A program made the position numbers and the translations under genes. A stretch of DNA of 27,041 nt. Source: CAZPZR01 sp964591105. GTDB lineage: Bacteria > Bacillota > Clostridia > Lachnospirales > Lachnospiraceae. The stretch lies in the NCBI GenBank assembly GCA_964591105.1, contig CAZPZR010000021.1, positions 1 to 27,041 on the forward strand, read 5' to 3'. Under the pieces are notes generated by a model. That model searched no databases and was not told where the DNA came from. It was given only the letters and a program-made list of their open reading frames with translations. Shown here in pieces: positions 8,135-14,251 of this stretch; the first letter of the stretch is position 1, and each line of letters opens with the position of its first letter.

Positions 8135-8181
8135 ATACAAATCCTTTCTGAAATTGACAAGTTTCAAATACATGTCAATAT

Positions 8182-8210
8182 ATTATACAACAAATTGCTT
8201 TATAAATCAA
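8182..8210 (-). promoter_or_regulatory. Predicted promoter of the cell-wall hydrolase gene
   Basis: Read on the minus strand, TTGATT (8210-8205) and a perfect TATAAT (8187-8182) are 17 bp apart. The start would fall near 8175, about 40 nt before the chosen ATG. It overlaps the opposing promoter at 8195-8223. Confidence 0.78.
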
Positions 8211-8223
8211 TTTTTGTTACAAT
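8195..8223 (+). promoter_or_regulatory. Predicted promoter of the 8270-10507 operon
   Basis: TTGCTT (8195-8200) and TACAAT (8218-8223) are separated by 17 bp. The start would be near 8230, 40 nt before the ATG at 8270. The -35 region interleaves with the divergent hydrolase promoter. Confidence 0.65.
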
Positions 8224-8269
8224 AAAAATGTTAGGCCATAAACACAAAGAAAAATGAGAGGTAAACAAT

Positions 8270-8851
8270 ATGAAAAAATACGAAGAAGAAAGATATAAAT
8301 TTGTTGATTTAAAAGAGAATATTTATCCTTGGGTGAAAGGTGAATTGATTGATCACCATGCATTGAATGGAAAGCATTTCTCTGAAAAAGACGCACCGGT
8401 TATTGGATTTATTGGAGATTTGAAAATTGTATTTGCGATTAAGCGAGGGGAACAGTATGAGATTCTCAAAGACAATATGATTGCGCCAGGAACAGACATT
8501 GTAGAACTTTATCACAAGGCTTGTGAAAATCTTGCACGCGACATTGAATATGTAATGGGAAATACATGGTATGGAGCATTTGGAATCATTGCAGATGGTG
8601 TGCACGAACCAAGTGCCCTTTGCCTGAAGCATATCTGGAATGTATGTGTAGAAAAGCTGCAGGATGACCTTGTGATTATGACACCATCTAAAGATACGAT
8701 TATATTTGCACAGGCTTCCAACAAGCAGGTGGTAGACAAATTAATAGAACATGGAAAACAGGTTTATGAAGTGGAACTGGAAAAAATCAGTGATCAGGTA
8801 TTTTTCTTTTCAAAAGATAGAAAGGAATTAAGTCTGTATGAATACAATTAA
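8270..8851 (+). CDS. Unrecognised 193-residue protein, possibly DUF1444/DUF5688-like
   Basis: A soluble, acidic protein with no signal peptide or membrane segment. I do not recognise a function. The C-terminal half (LKHIWNVCVEKLQDDLVIMT, then PSKDTIIFA and a helix with VVDKLIEHGKQVYE) has the pattern of DUF1444/DUF5688-type Firmicute proteins, where a strand carries a D-D-L-x-x-x-x-P-S-x-D motif. This match is from memory and tentative. GAGAGG at 8256-8261 supports the ATG at 8270. The 3' end overlaps the HAD phosphatase gene by 14 bp, which in turn overlaps uppP, so the three are probably co-transcribed and coupled. The partner genes suggest a housekeeping role rather than a mobile or accessory one. 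Confidence 0.7.
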   Translation: MKKYEEERYKFVDLKENIYPWVKGELIDHHALNGKHFSEKDAPVIGFIGDLKIVFAIKRGEQYEILKDNMIAPGTDIVELYHKACENLARDIEYVMGNTWYGAFGIIADGVHEPSALCLKHIWNVCVEKLQDDLVIMTPSKDTIIFAQASNKQVVDKLIEHGKQVYEVELEKISDQVFFFSKDRKELSLYEYN

Positions 8852-9686
8852 AATGATTGGGTTTGATCTGGATGGTACATTGCTTACGACAGATAAGCGC
8901 CTGACAGACCGAACAAAGAAGGCACTGGAGGGAGCTGCGGAGAAGGGAGTTGTGATTCTCCCTGCAACAGGAAGACCGAAATCAGGAATTCCGAAAGAGA
9001 TTGCAGAGCTTCCATATGTCGAGTATGCGATCACATCAAATGGTGCAAGAATCGTGAATTTAAAGACTGGTGAGACCATTTTTCAGAAGACGCTGAACCG
9101 CGAAAAGGCTGGAAAAATCTTGGATATTCTGGGAGAATATGATACACTACGAGAGATCTATTACGATGGAATTGGATACGCAGATGAGGATAAATTACAG
9201 TGTGTGGAACGCTACATGGCGAACCCGGCAATGAGACATTATGTGTCAACAACGCGTGTTCCAGTAAAATGTGTTGTAGAAAAATATGAGTCAGAGTCTA
9301 GAAATATGGATAAAGTTCAAGGTTTGTTTGCAAATCCAGAAGAACGTCTGGAAGCCAGTGCCAGAATTCGTGAAGCGGTGGATGCAGAAGTAACTGCTGC
9401 ACTGAATAATAATGTAGAGATTATGGAGGCTGGTGTCGATAAAGGAAGCGCCATCCGATTTATGACGGAAAAATTTGGAATGTCTACGGATGAGGTGATG
9501 ACGTTTGGCGATGGAGGCAACGATGTTTCTATGATTGAGGCAGCAGGCGTTGGCGTAGCTGTGGCAAACGGAGTGGAAGAAATTCGACAGGCAGCAGATC
9601 TTGTGACAGAGTCAAATGATGAAGACGGAGTAGCAAAAGTAATTGAAACATATATTTTAGGCAGAAAAGAGGAGAGAAAATGTTAG
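8838..9686 (+). CDS. Cof-type HAD-IIB family phosphatase
   Basis: A 282-residue cytosolic haloacid-dehalogenase hydrolase of the Cof/YidA type, which typically removes phosphate from sugar phosphates or cofactor precursors. Motif I is FDLDGTL (9-15, nucleophile D10 and acid/base D12), motif II PATGRP (42-47), motif III Lys202 in GVDKGSAI and motif IV FGDGGNDVSM (223-232, D225 and D229 for Mg2+). The region between motifs II and III (~85-190) is the C2B cap that sets specificity, so the substrate is not predictable. The ATG lies inside the end of the preceding gene (14-bp overlap) and the gene overlaps uppP by 7 bp. Confidence 0.93.
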   Translation: MNTIKMIGFDLDGTLLTTDKRLTDRTKKALEGAAEKGVVILPATGRPKSGIPKEIAELPYVEYAITSNGARIVNLKTGETIFQKTLNREKAGKILDILGEYDTLREIYYDGIGYADEDKLQCVERYMANPAMRHYVSTTRVPVKCVVEKYESESRNMDKVQGLFANPEERLEASARIREAVDAEVTAALNNNVEIMEAGVDKGSAIRFMTEKFGMSTDEVMTFGDGGNDVSMIEAAGVGVAVANGVEEIRQAADLVTESNDEDGVAKVIETYILGRKEERKC

Positions 9687-10507
9687 ACGCAATTAAAGTC
9701 ATTATTCTTGGAATCGTAGAAGGAATCACGGAGTGGCTGCCAGTCAGCAGTACCGGACATTTGATCTTGGCAGATGCCCTTCTTAAGACAAGTTTGAGCG
9801 AAGAATTTATGGAGATGTTCGATGTTGTGATTCAGTTGGGGGCAATCATGGCAGTTGTAGTGATTTACTTCCATAAGCTGAACCCATTTTCACCAAGAAA
9901 AACGAAAAAGCAGAAGATGTTAACCTGGCAGATGTGGATTAAAGTTGCGATTGCCTGTGTACCGGCAGCAGTTGTGGGGCTTTTATTCAATGACATCTTA
10001 GATGCAATTTTTTATAAACCATTTCCAGTAGCAGTGATGCTGATTGTATATGGTGTACTGTTTATTGTAGTGGAAAATCGCAATAAAGGACAAAAACCAG
10101 TTGTGACAAAGATTTCTCAGCTTTCACTTTCAATGTTGCTGTGGATTGGATTCTTCCAGATGCTTGCATTAATTCCGGGAACATCCAGATCTGGTGCGAC
10201 GATTGTTGGAGCGTTACTCATTGGAGTATCAAGAGAGGTGGCAGCAGAATTTACCTTCTTCCTGGCAATTCCAGTTATGTTTGGAGCCAGCCTTTTGAAG
10301 CTGTTAAAATTCGGTTTGGCATTTACGGCAGCAGAATTTGGATATTTGATGCTGGGATGTGTAGTTTCTTTTGTAATGTCAATCATTGCGATTAAGTTCT
10401 TGATGGATTATATTAAGAAGAACGACTTCAAAGTATTTGGATATTATCGTATCATTTTAGGTACTTTAATTGTACTTTCTACGATTATTCAAATGATAAT
10501 TGCATAA
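9680..10507 (+). CDS. uppP: Undecaprenyl-diphosphatase
   Basis: A 275-residue integral membrane enzyme (UppP/BacA) that dephosphorylates undecaprenyl diphosphate, recycling the lipid carrier for peptidoglycan and other cell-wall polymers; overproduction of this family gives bacitracin resistance. Signatures are GIVEGITEWLPVSSTGHLIL (11-30, with E14, E18 and H27 equivalent to the catalytic Glu/His set) and IPGTSRSGATI (165-175, R170). Several membrane helices cover the rest and length is typical. GAGAGAAA just upstream and a 7-bp overlap with the HAD gene suggest translational coupling. Its TAA stop codon lies inside a perfect ArgR-type box (10501-10514), so the operator of the next transcription unit begins within this gene's end. 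No clear terminator follows. Confidence 0.97.
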   Translation: MLDAIKVIILGIVEGITEWLPVSSTGHLILADALLKTSLSEEFMEMFDVVIQLGAIMAVVVIYFHKLNPFSPRKTKKQKMLTWQMWIKVAIACVPAAVVGLLFNDILDAIFYKPFPVAVMLIVYGVLFIVVENRNKGQKPVVTKISQLSLSMLLWIGFFQMLALIPGTSRSGATIVGALLIGVSREVAAEFTFFLAIPVMFGASLLKLLKFGLAFTAAEFGYLMLGCVVSFVMSIIAIKFLMDYIKKNDFKVFGYYRIILGTLIVLSTIIQMIIA

Positions 10508-10514
10508 AAATGCA
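10501..10514 (+). promoter_or_regulatory. ArgR-type operator (ARG box 1)
   Basis: TGCATAAAAATGCA fits the ARG-box consensus TGMAT-W4-ATKCA at every position. It overlaps the uppP stop codon and lies 20 bp upstream of the predicted -35 at 10534. TGCATAAAA recurs 10 bp downstream, so tandem weak half-sites may follow. The motif is seen directly; ArgR binding is inferred. Confidence 0.6.
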
Positions 10515-10533
10515 TAAAATATCATTTTAACAC

Positions 10534-10561
10534 TTGATTTTTATGAATAACGTGATAGAAT
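10534..10561 (+). promoter_or_regulatory. Predicted promoter of the amino acid ABC operon
   Basis: TTGATT (10534-10539) and TAGAAT (10556-10561) with a 16-bp spacer predict a start near 10568. It is flanked by ARG-box-like sites on both sides. Confidence 0.55.
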
Positions 10562-10573
10562 ATGTATCAGACA

Positions 10574-10587
10574 TGAATTTTTATACA
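10574..10587 (+). promoter_or_regulatory. ArgR-type operator (ARG box 2)
   Basis: TGAATTTTTATACA differs from TGMAT-W4-ATKCA at one position. It sits immediately after the predicted transcription start, where a bound repressor would block initiation. With box 1 it would allow a hexamer to bridge the promoter. Confidence 0.5.
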
Positions 10588-10598
10588 TTATTGTATAA
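10581..10598 (+). repeat. 18-bp inverted repeat in the amino acid transporter leader
   Basis: TTATACA (10581-10587) and TGTATAA (10592-10598) are perfect inverted arms around TTAT. It overlaps ARG box 2 and ends 31 nt before the ATG. It could be part of the operator or an RNA hairpin near the ribosome binding site. Confidence 0.5.
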
Positions 10599-10629
10599 AA
10601 TATAAAAAAGAAATGTGGAGGGAACGATT

Positions 10630-11502
10630 ATGAAAATGAAAAAGTTATTAAGTGTAGCACTTACAGTTGTATGCGCATTCTCACTTGTTGCATGTGGCGG
10701 AAGCAAAGAATCTGATGAAAAGGCTGATGAAAAAGTAACAGCAAAGGTTATTGAATTTGACCTTACAAGCGAAGAATATGCATTTGGTGTTGATAAGGAT
10801 CAGCCAGAACTTCTTGAAAAGGTAAATGCATTTATCGGACAGATCAAAGAAGACGGAACATTAGATGAAATTTGCGAAAGATACTTCGGTGGTGGAGAAC
10901 CAGTTGCAGTAGAATCTGCAAAACGTGATGATTCTAAAGATCAGCTTGTAGTAGCAACAAACGCAGCATTCGAACCATTCGAATATACAAAAGGTGAAAG
11001 CTACCTTGGAATCGACATGGAAATCGCTGATCTTCTTGCAAAAGAACTTGGATTAGAACTTGTAATTGAAAACATGGATTTCGATGCTGTTTGTCTTACA
11101 GTTGGACAGCACAAATGTGACATTGCAATGGCTGGTCTTACAGTGAATGAAGAACGTGAAGAATATGTAACATTTACAGATTCTTACTACTCAGCTTCTC
11201 AGCGTCTTGTAGTACCAAGCAACGATACAGTATTTGCTGATTGTGCAGACGCAGATGCAGTTGCAGCAGCACTTGCTGAACTTGGAGAAGATGTGAAGAT
11301 TGGTGTTCAGGCTGGTACAACAGCTCAGTTCTACATCGAAGGAGATGCAGATTGGGGATTTGATGGACTTACAGCAGAATGTGTTCAGTACAAGAACGGA
11401 TCACTTGCAGTTCAGGATATGTTAAATGGAAACATTGATTATGTAATCATCGATGCAGCTCCAGCAGCATCTATTACAGCAGCAATCAACGAAATGTTAT
11501 AA
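10630..11502 (+). CDS. Polar amino acid ABC transporter binding lipoprotein, apparently circularly permuted
   Basis: A 290-residue lipoprotein (lipobox LVAC, Cys22) of the SBP_bac_3 family that would capture an amino acid and deliver it to the permease encoded next. The order of blocks is abnormal. Residues 38-86 (LTSEEYAFGV 45-54, ELLEKVNAFI 60-69, DGTLDEICERYF 75-86) match what is normally the extreme C-terminus. A linker (87-104) then leads to the normal start of the fold, QLVVATNAAFEPFEY (105-119), followed by GIDMEIADLLAKEL (127-140), MAGLTVNEEREEY with R176 and GVQAGTTAQFYIE (225-237). The protein stops at residue 290 soon after the second hinge strand YVIIDAAPAAS (271-281). All fold elements are present once. 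The ATG at 10630 is preferred over a GTG at 10615 because GGAGGGA lies between them. ArgR-like boxes upstream suggest arginine or a related basic amino acid as substrate (inference). Confidence 0.88.
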   Translation: MKMKKLLSVALTVVCAFSLVACGGSKESDEKADEKVTAKVIEFDLTSEEYAFGVDKDQPELLEKVNAFIGQIKEDGTLDEICERYFGGGEPVAVESAKRDDSKDQLVVATNAAFEPFEYTKGESYLGIDMEIADLLAKELGLELVIENMDFDAVCLTVGQHKCDIAMAGLTVNEEREEYVTFTDSYYSASQRLVVPSNDTVFADCADADAVAAALAELGEDVKIGVQAGTTAQFYIEGDADWGFDGLTAECVQYKNGSLAVQDMLNGNIDYVIIDAAPAASITAAINEML

Positions 11503-11525
11503 GATTGAAAAAGAAAAGGTAGACT

Positions 11526-12236
11526 ATGGGTAATTTTGGACAGAAAATAGACAAATTTATAGAGATATTTCTGGAGTATGGCGGCTATGTAAAAGTAGTA
11601 GAAGGTCTGCAGAATACATTACTGATTGCAGTCAGTGGTTTGATCTTAGGTATCATCATTGGTACATTGATTGCAACAGCACGTGTATTGCCAAAGTATA
11701 AGACACTTCCAAAGGTGTTGAATGCAGTTTGCAGTTTTTATGTTGCAGCATTCCGTGGAACACCAATGGTAGTTCAGTTATTGATATTTTACTATGTATT
11801 ATTTCCAATCATGGGGTGGCATATTACTGGAGTCCAGGTTGCCATGTTAGTATTCGGATTGAATAGTGGTGCTTACATATCAGAAATTATGCGAGGTGGT
11901 ATTCAGTCTGTAGATTCCGGTCAGATGGAAGCCGGACGTGCCGTTGGCTTAAGTTTTGGAGTTACAATGATTAAGATCGTAATTCCACAGGCGGTAAAAA
12001 ATATTTTACCAACATTAGGAAACGAATTTATTTCGCTGATTAAAGAAACTTCTATTGTAAGTTTCGTAGGTGCAAATGACTTATATGTTGCTTTCAACTA
12101 CATTGGAAGCAACAGCTATGAGTTCATGGTTCCATATATTGTAATGGCGTTGATTTACATTGTATTGGTACTTGTAATCTCATTGTTGATCAAGATTATG
12201 GAAAGGAGCTTGCAGAAGAGTGATAGACGTAATTAA
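11526..12236 (+). CDS. Amino acid ABC transporter permease
   Basis: A 236-residue inner-membrane protein of the HisM/HisQ/GlnP type with about five hydrophobic helices. FRGTPMVVQLLIFYYVLFP is the typical family stretch, and the coupling-helix region MEAGRAVGLSFGVTMIKIVI followed by PQAVKNILPTLGNEFI is the EAA loop that contacts the ATPase. It would form a homodimeric channel, since only one permease gene is present. AAAAGGT at 11514-11520 precedes the ATG, and the gene overlaps the ATPase gene by 17 bp. It belongs with the binding protein upstream and the ATPase downstream as a complete importer. Confidence 0.95.
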   Translation: MGNFGQKIDKFIEIFLEYGGYVKVVEGLQNTLLIAVSGLILGIIIGTLIATARVLPKYKTLPKVLNAVCSFYVAAFRGTPMVVQLLIFYYVLFPIMGWHITGVQVAMLVFGLNSGAYISEIMRGGIQSVDSGQMEAGRAVGLSFGVTMIKIVIPQAVKNILPTLGNEFISLIKETSIVSFVGANDLYVAFNYIGSNSYEFMVPYIVMALIYIVLVLVISLLIKIMERSLQKSDRRN

Positions 12237-13014
12237 TCTGAAAAAAAGTTTTGGAAATCTGGAAGTCCTTTCAGGAATTGATATTAAGATCAATAAAGGT
12301 GACATTGTAGCAGTAATCGGACCATCTGGTTCCGGAAAAAGTACATTCCTTCGCTGCTTGAACTGTATGGAAGACCCAACAGGCGGAAGTATTATTTTCA
12401 ATGGCGTTGATATTGCGGATATGAAGGTTGATATCAATATTCACAGACGTAATATGGGAATGGTATTCCAGCATTTCAATCTCTTTAATAATAAGACTGT
12501 ATTGGAAAATATTATGCTGGCGCCAGTATATGTTCGTTGCCAGGACTTAAAGAAAGCAAAAAGAAAAAATCTGTTTGGAAAAGAAAAGACAGAAATCACT
12601 ATGACAAAAGAACAGATCAGGGCGGAAGAAAAAGAACATGCAATGGAACTTTTGAAACGAATTGGTCTGCAGGATAAAGCGAATGTTTATCCATCTACAT
12701 TATCTGGTGGACAGAAACAACGTATTGCAATTGTGCGTGCACTTGCAATGAATCCGGATGTGATTCTGTTTGATGAACCAACATCTGCGTTGGACCCGGA
12801 AATGGTAGGAGAAGTTCTTGACCTTATGAAGGATCTTGCCAGTGAAGGAATGACCATGGTAGTGGTAACACACGAAATGGGATTTGCAAAAGAAGTTGCA
12901 AACCGTGTTGTGTTCATTGACGGAGGAAAAATCAAGGAAGATAATAATCCAAAAGAATTCTTTGAAAATCCAAAGAATGAACGTTTGAAAGATTTCTTAT
13001 CAAAAGTTTTATAA
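12220..13014 (+). CDS. Amino acid ABC transporter ATP-binding protein
   Basis: A 264-residue ATPase of the GlnQ/HisP class that energises the importer from the cytoplasmic side. Walker A GPSGSGKST (34-42), Q-loop Q84 in MVFQHFNLF, signature LSGGQKQR (161-168), Walker B VILFDEPTSALD (181-192) and H-loop H218 are intact. It starts with GTG at 12220, inside the permease gene, with AAAGGAG at 12203-12209. The region between the Q-loop and the signature carries an unusually long, lysine/glutamate-rich stretch (about 107-140, with KKAKRKNLFGKEKTE), adding roughly 20 residues to the usual ~240. A terminator follows. Confidence 0.95.
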   Translation: MIDVINLKKSFGNLEVLSGIDIKINKGDIVAVIGPSGSGKSTFLRCLNCMEDPTGGSIIFNGVDIADMKVDINIHRRNMGMVFQHFNLFNNKTVLENIMLAPVYVRCQDLKKAKRKNLFGKEKTEITMTKEQIRAEEKEHAMELLKRIGLQDKANVYPSTLSGGQKQRIAIVRALAMNPDVILFDEPTSALDPEMVGEVLDLMKDLASEGMTMVVVTHEMGFAKEVANRVVFIDGGKIKEDNNPKEFFENPKNERLKDFLSKVL

Positions 13015-13033
13015 AATTGATGGAAAATATGAG

Positions 13034-13076
13034 GAGCATTTTTCTATAGAAGTTATTATAGAAAAGTGCTCTTTTT
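13034..13076 (+). terminator. Rho-independent terminator after the amino acid ABC operon
   Basis: A 15-bp stem (13034-13048 with 13057-13071, one G-T pair) has GAGCA/TGCTC at its base, an 8-nt loop and T residues at 13072-13076. It ends the three-gene transporter transcript. Confidence 0.92.
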
Positions 13077-13100
13077 CTATTGATATCGTCGATTGCAGTA

Positions 13101-13129
13101 TTGTAATTCGATAAAGCGGATGATAGAAT
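13101..13129 (+). promoter_or_regulatory. Predicted promoter of the yitT-like gene
   Basis: TTGTAA (13101-13106), a 17-bp spacer and TAGAAT (13124-13129) predict a start near 13136, about 40 nt upstream of the ATG at 13176. Confidence 0.65.
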
Positions 13130-13175
13130 GAAGCTACATAGATTCGGAAAATAAAATCGCAAAGGAGGAGGCAAA

Positions 13176-14066
13176 ATGGGAAATTTCTTAAAGGAAGGAA
13201 AAAAGAAAGAAATGCTGATACGCTATATGTATGCAGTAGGTGGGTGCTTTGTCTATTCCATTGGATTTAATATGTTGATTGTACCAATGGGAATGTACAG
13301 TGGTGGTTTCACTGGTGTTTCACAATTATTTGAGTGGGTAGTTGTAAATTTGATCGGTATTACAATCCCAGAGTCTTTGAATTTTGTGGGTATTATTTAT
13401 TTTGCATTAAATGTACCATTGTTTTTCTTGGCGTATAAGGTAATGTCCAAAGATTACGCATTACGTTCGGTGTTGATTGTAGGAGTGCTCAGTGTGACGC
13501 TCTTGATTGTACCAATACCAGCAAATCGTATTGTGGAAGACTATCTGACAGCAAGTATCATTGGTGGAATTATCTGCGGTGCAGGAGGTGGACTGATTCT
13601 CCGCGGACGAATGGCAGGCGGCGGTCAGGATATTATCGGAGTATGCTGCTCAAAGCTTTTTCCAAACTTTACTGTTGGAAAAGTAACAATTATGATTAAT
13701 ACAGTTGTATATTTATTCTGTTTTTTCATCTACGATATCCAGATGGTAATTTATTCCTTGATATTTGGAGTAGTATATTCTCTGGCAGTAGATAAAGTGC
13801 ATACGCAGAACATTAATATGAACGTAATTATTATCACAAAAAAGCGAGGAATTTCACAGACAATCATTGATGAGATGAAGCGTGGAGTAACGAACTGGGA
13901 CGGCGAAGGTGCCTATACACATCAGACGGCATATATATTGTTTGTAATGATTTCAAAATATGAACTGCCACAGCTGAAAAAAATTGTACATGACATTGAT
14001 CCGCAGGCATTTATGATCTATTCAGAGGGCTGGTCAATTGACGGAAATTTTGAGAAAAGATTATAG
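13176..14066 (+). CDS. YitT-family membrane protein (DUF161 + DUF2179)
   Basis: A 296-residue protein with an N-terminal membrane domain (about five or six helices, residues ~15-200) and a C-terminal soluble DUF2179 domain (~212-296), the usual YitT arrangement. Family features are GFNMLIVPMGMYSGGFTGVS near residues 30-49, the glycine-rich GGIICGAGGGLILRGRMAGG and, in the tail, NVIIITKKR, GEGAYTHQT and a final MIYSEGWSI. The function of the family is not established; some members are proposed transporters. AAAGGAGGAGG shortly upstream gives a strong ribosome site. The gene stands alone between its own promoter and terminator. Nothing in it looks broken. Confidence 0.93.
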   Translation: MGNFLKEGKKKEMLIRYMYAVGGCFVYSIGFNMLIVPMGMYSGGFTGVSQLFEWVVVNLIGITIPESLNFVGIIYFALNVPLFFLAYKVMSKDYALRSVLIVGVLSVTLLIVPIPANRIVEDYLTASIIGGIICGAGGGLILRGRMAGGGQDIIGVCCSKLFPNFTVGKVTIMINTVVYLFCFFIYDIQMVIYSLIFGVVYSLAVDKVHTQNINMNVIIITKKRGISQTIIDEMKRGVTNWDGEGAYTHQTAYILFVMISKYELPQLKKIVHDIDPQAFMIYSEGWSIDGNFEKRL

Positions 14067-14075
14067 AAATGATAC

Positions 14076-14117
14076 AAAAAGTTTTGAGAATTCAATTGAT
14101 TTCTCAAAACTTTTTTT
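14076..14117 (+). terminator. Rho-independent terminator after the yitT-like gene
   Basis: A perfect 15-bp stem (14076-14090 with 14101-14115; core GTTTTGAGAA/TTCTCAAAAC) encloses a 10-nt loop. T residues run to 14117. An A-run on the left arm makes it potentially bidirectional. Confidence 0.92.
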
Positions 14118-14176
14118 GTAGAAATATGTAAAATAGAATAGCAAAATATGTAAAAAAATTTATAGAAAAAACCAAT

Positions 14177-14205
14177 TTGACATATTTATAACAATGTTGT
14201 ATTTT
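14177..14205 (+). promoter_or_regulatory. Predicted promoter of the peptide ABC operon
   Basis: A perfect TTGACA (14177-14182) is followed after 17 bp by TATTTT (14200-14205). The start would lie near 14212, about 40 nt before the ATG at 14252. Confidence 0.7.
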
Positions 14206-14251
14206 AAGTGAGTCGTTTTTAAAATTTGGTATTCAAATGAGGAGGAAAACC

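Noticed and set aside
10141..10395. 84-codon frame inside uppP
   Set aside because: Entirely within the well-supported uppP gene in a different frame with no family resemblance.
10501..10629. Riboswitch in the leader of the amino acid transporter
   Set aside because: The leader after the predicted start is only about 60 nt, AT-rich and holds just one small inverted repeat; no known riboswitch core was seen.
10615..11525. Frameshift or truncation as the cause of the missing C-terminal tail of the amino acid binding protein
   Set aside because: Only 23 nt separate the stop from the permease start, too little for a ~50-residue tail in any frame, and the missing segment is found intact at the N-terminus.
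14122..14156. Repeat of AAATATGTAAAA upstream of the peptide operon
   Set aside because: Two copies of a short AT-rich word in an AT-rich gap; spacing and composition do not distinguish it from chance.
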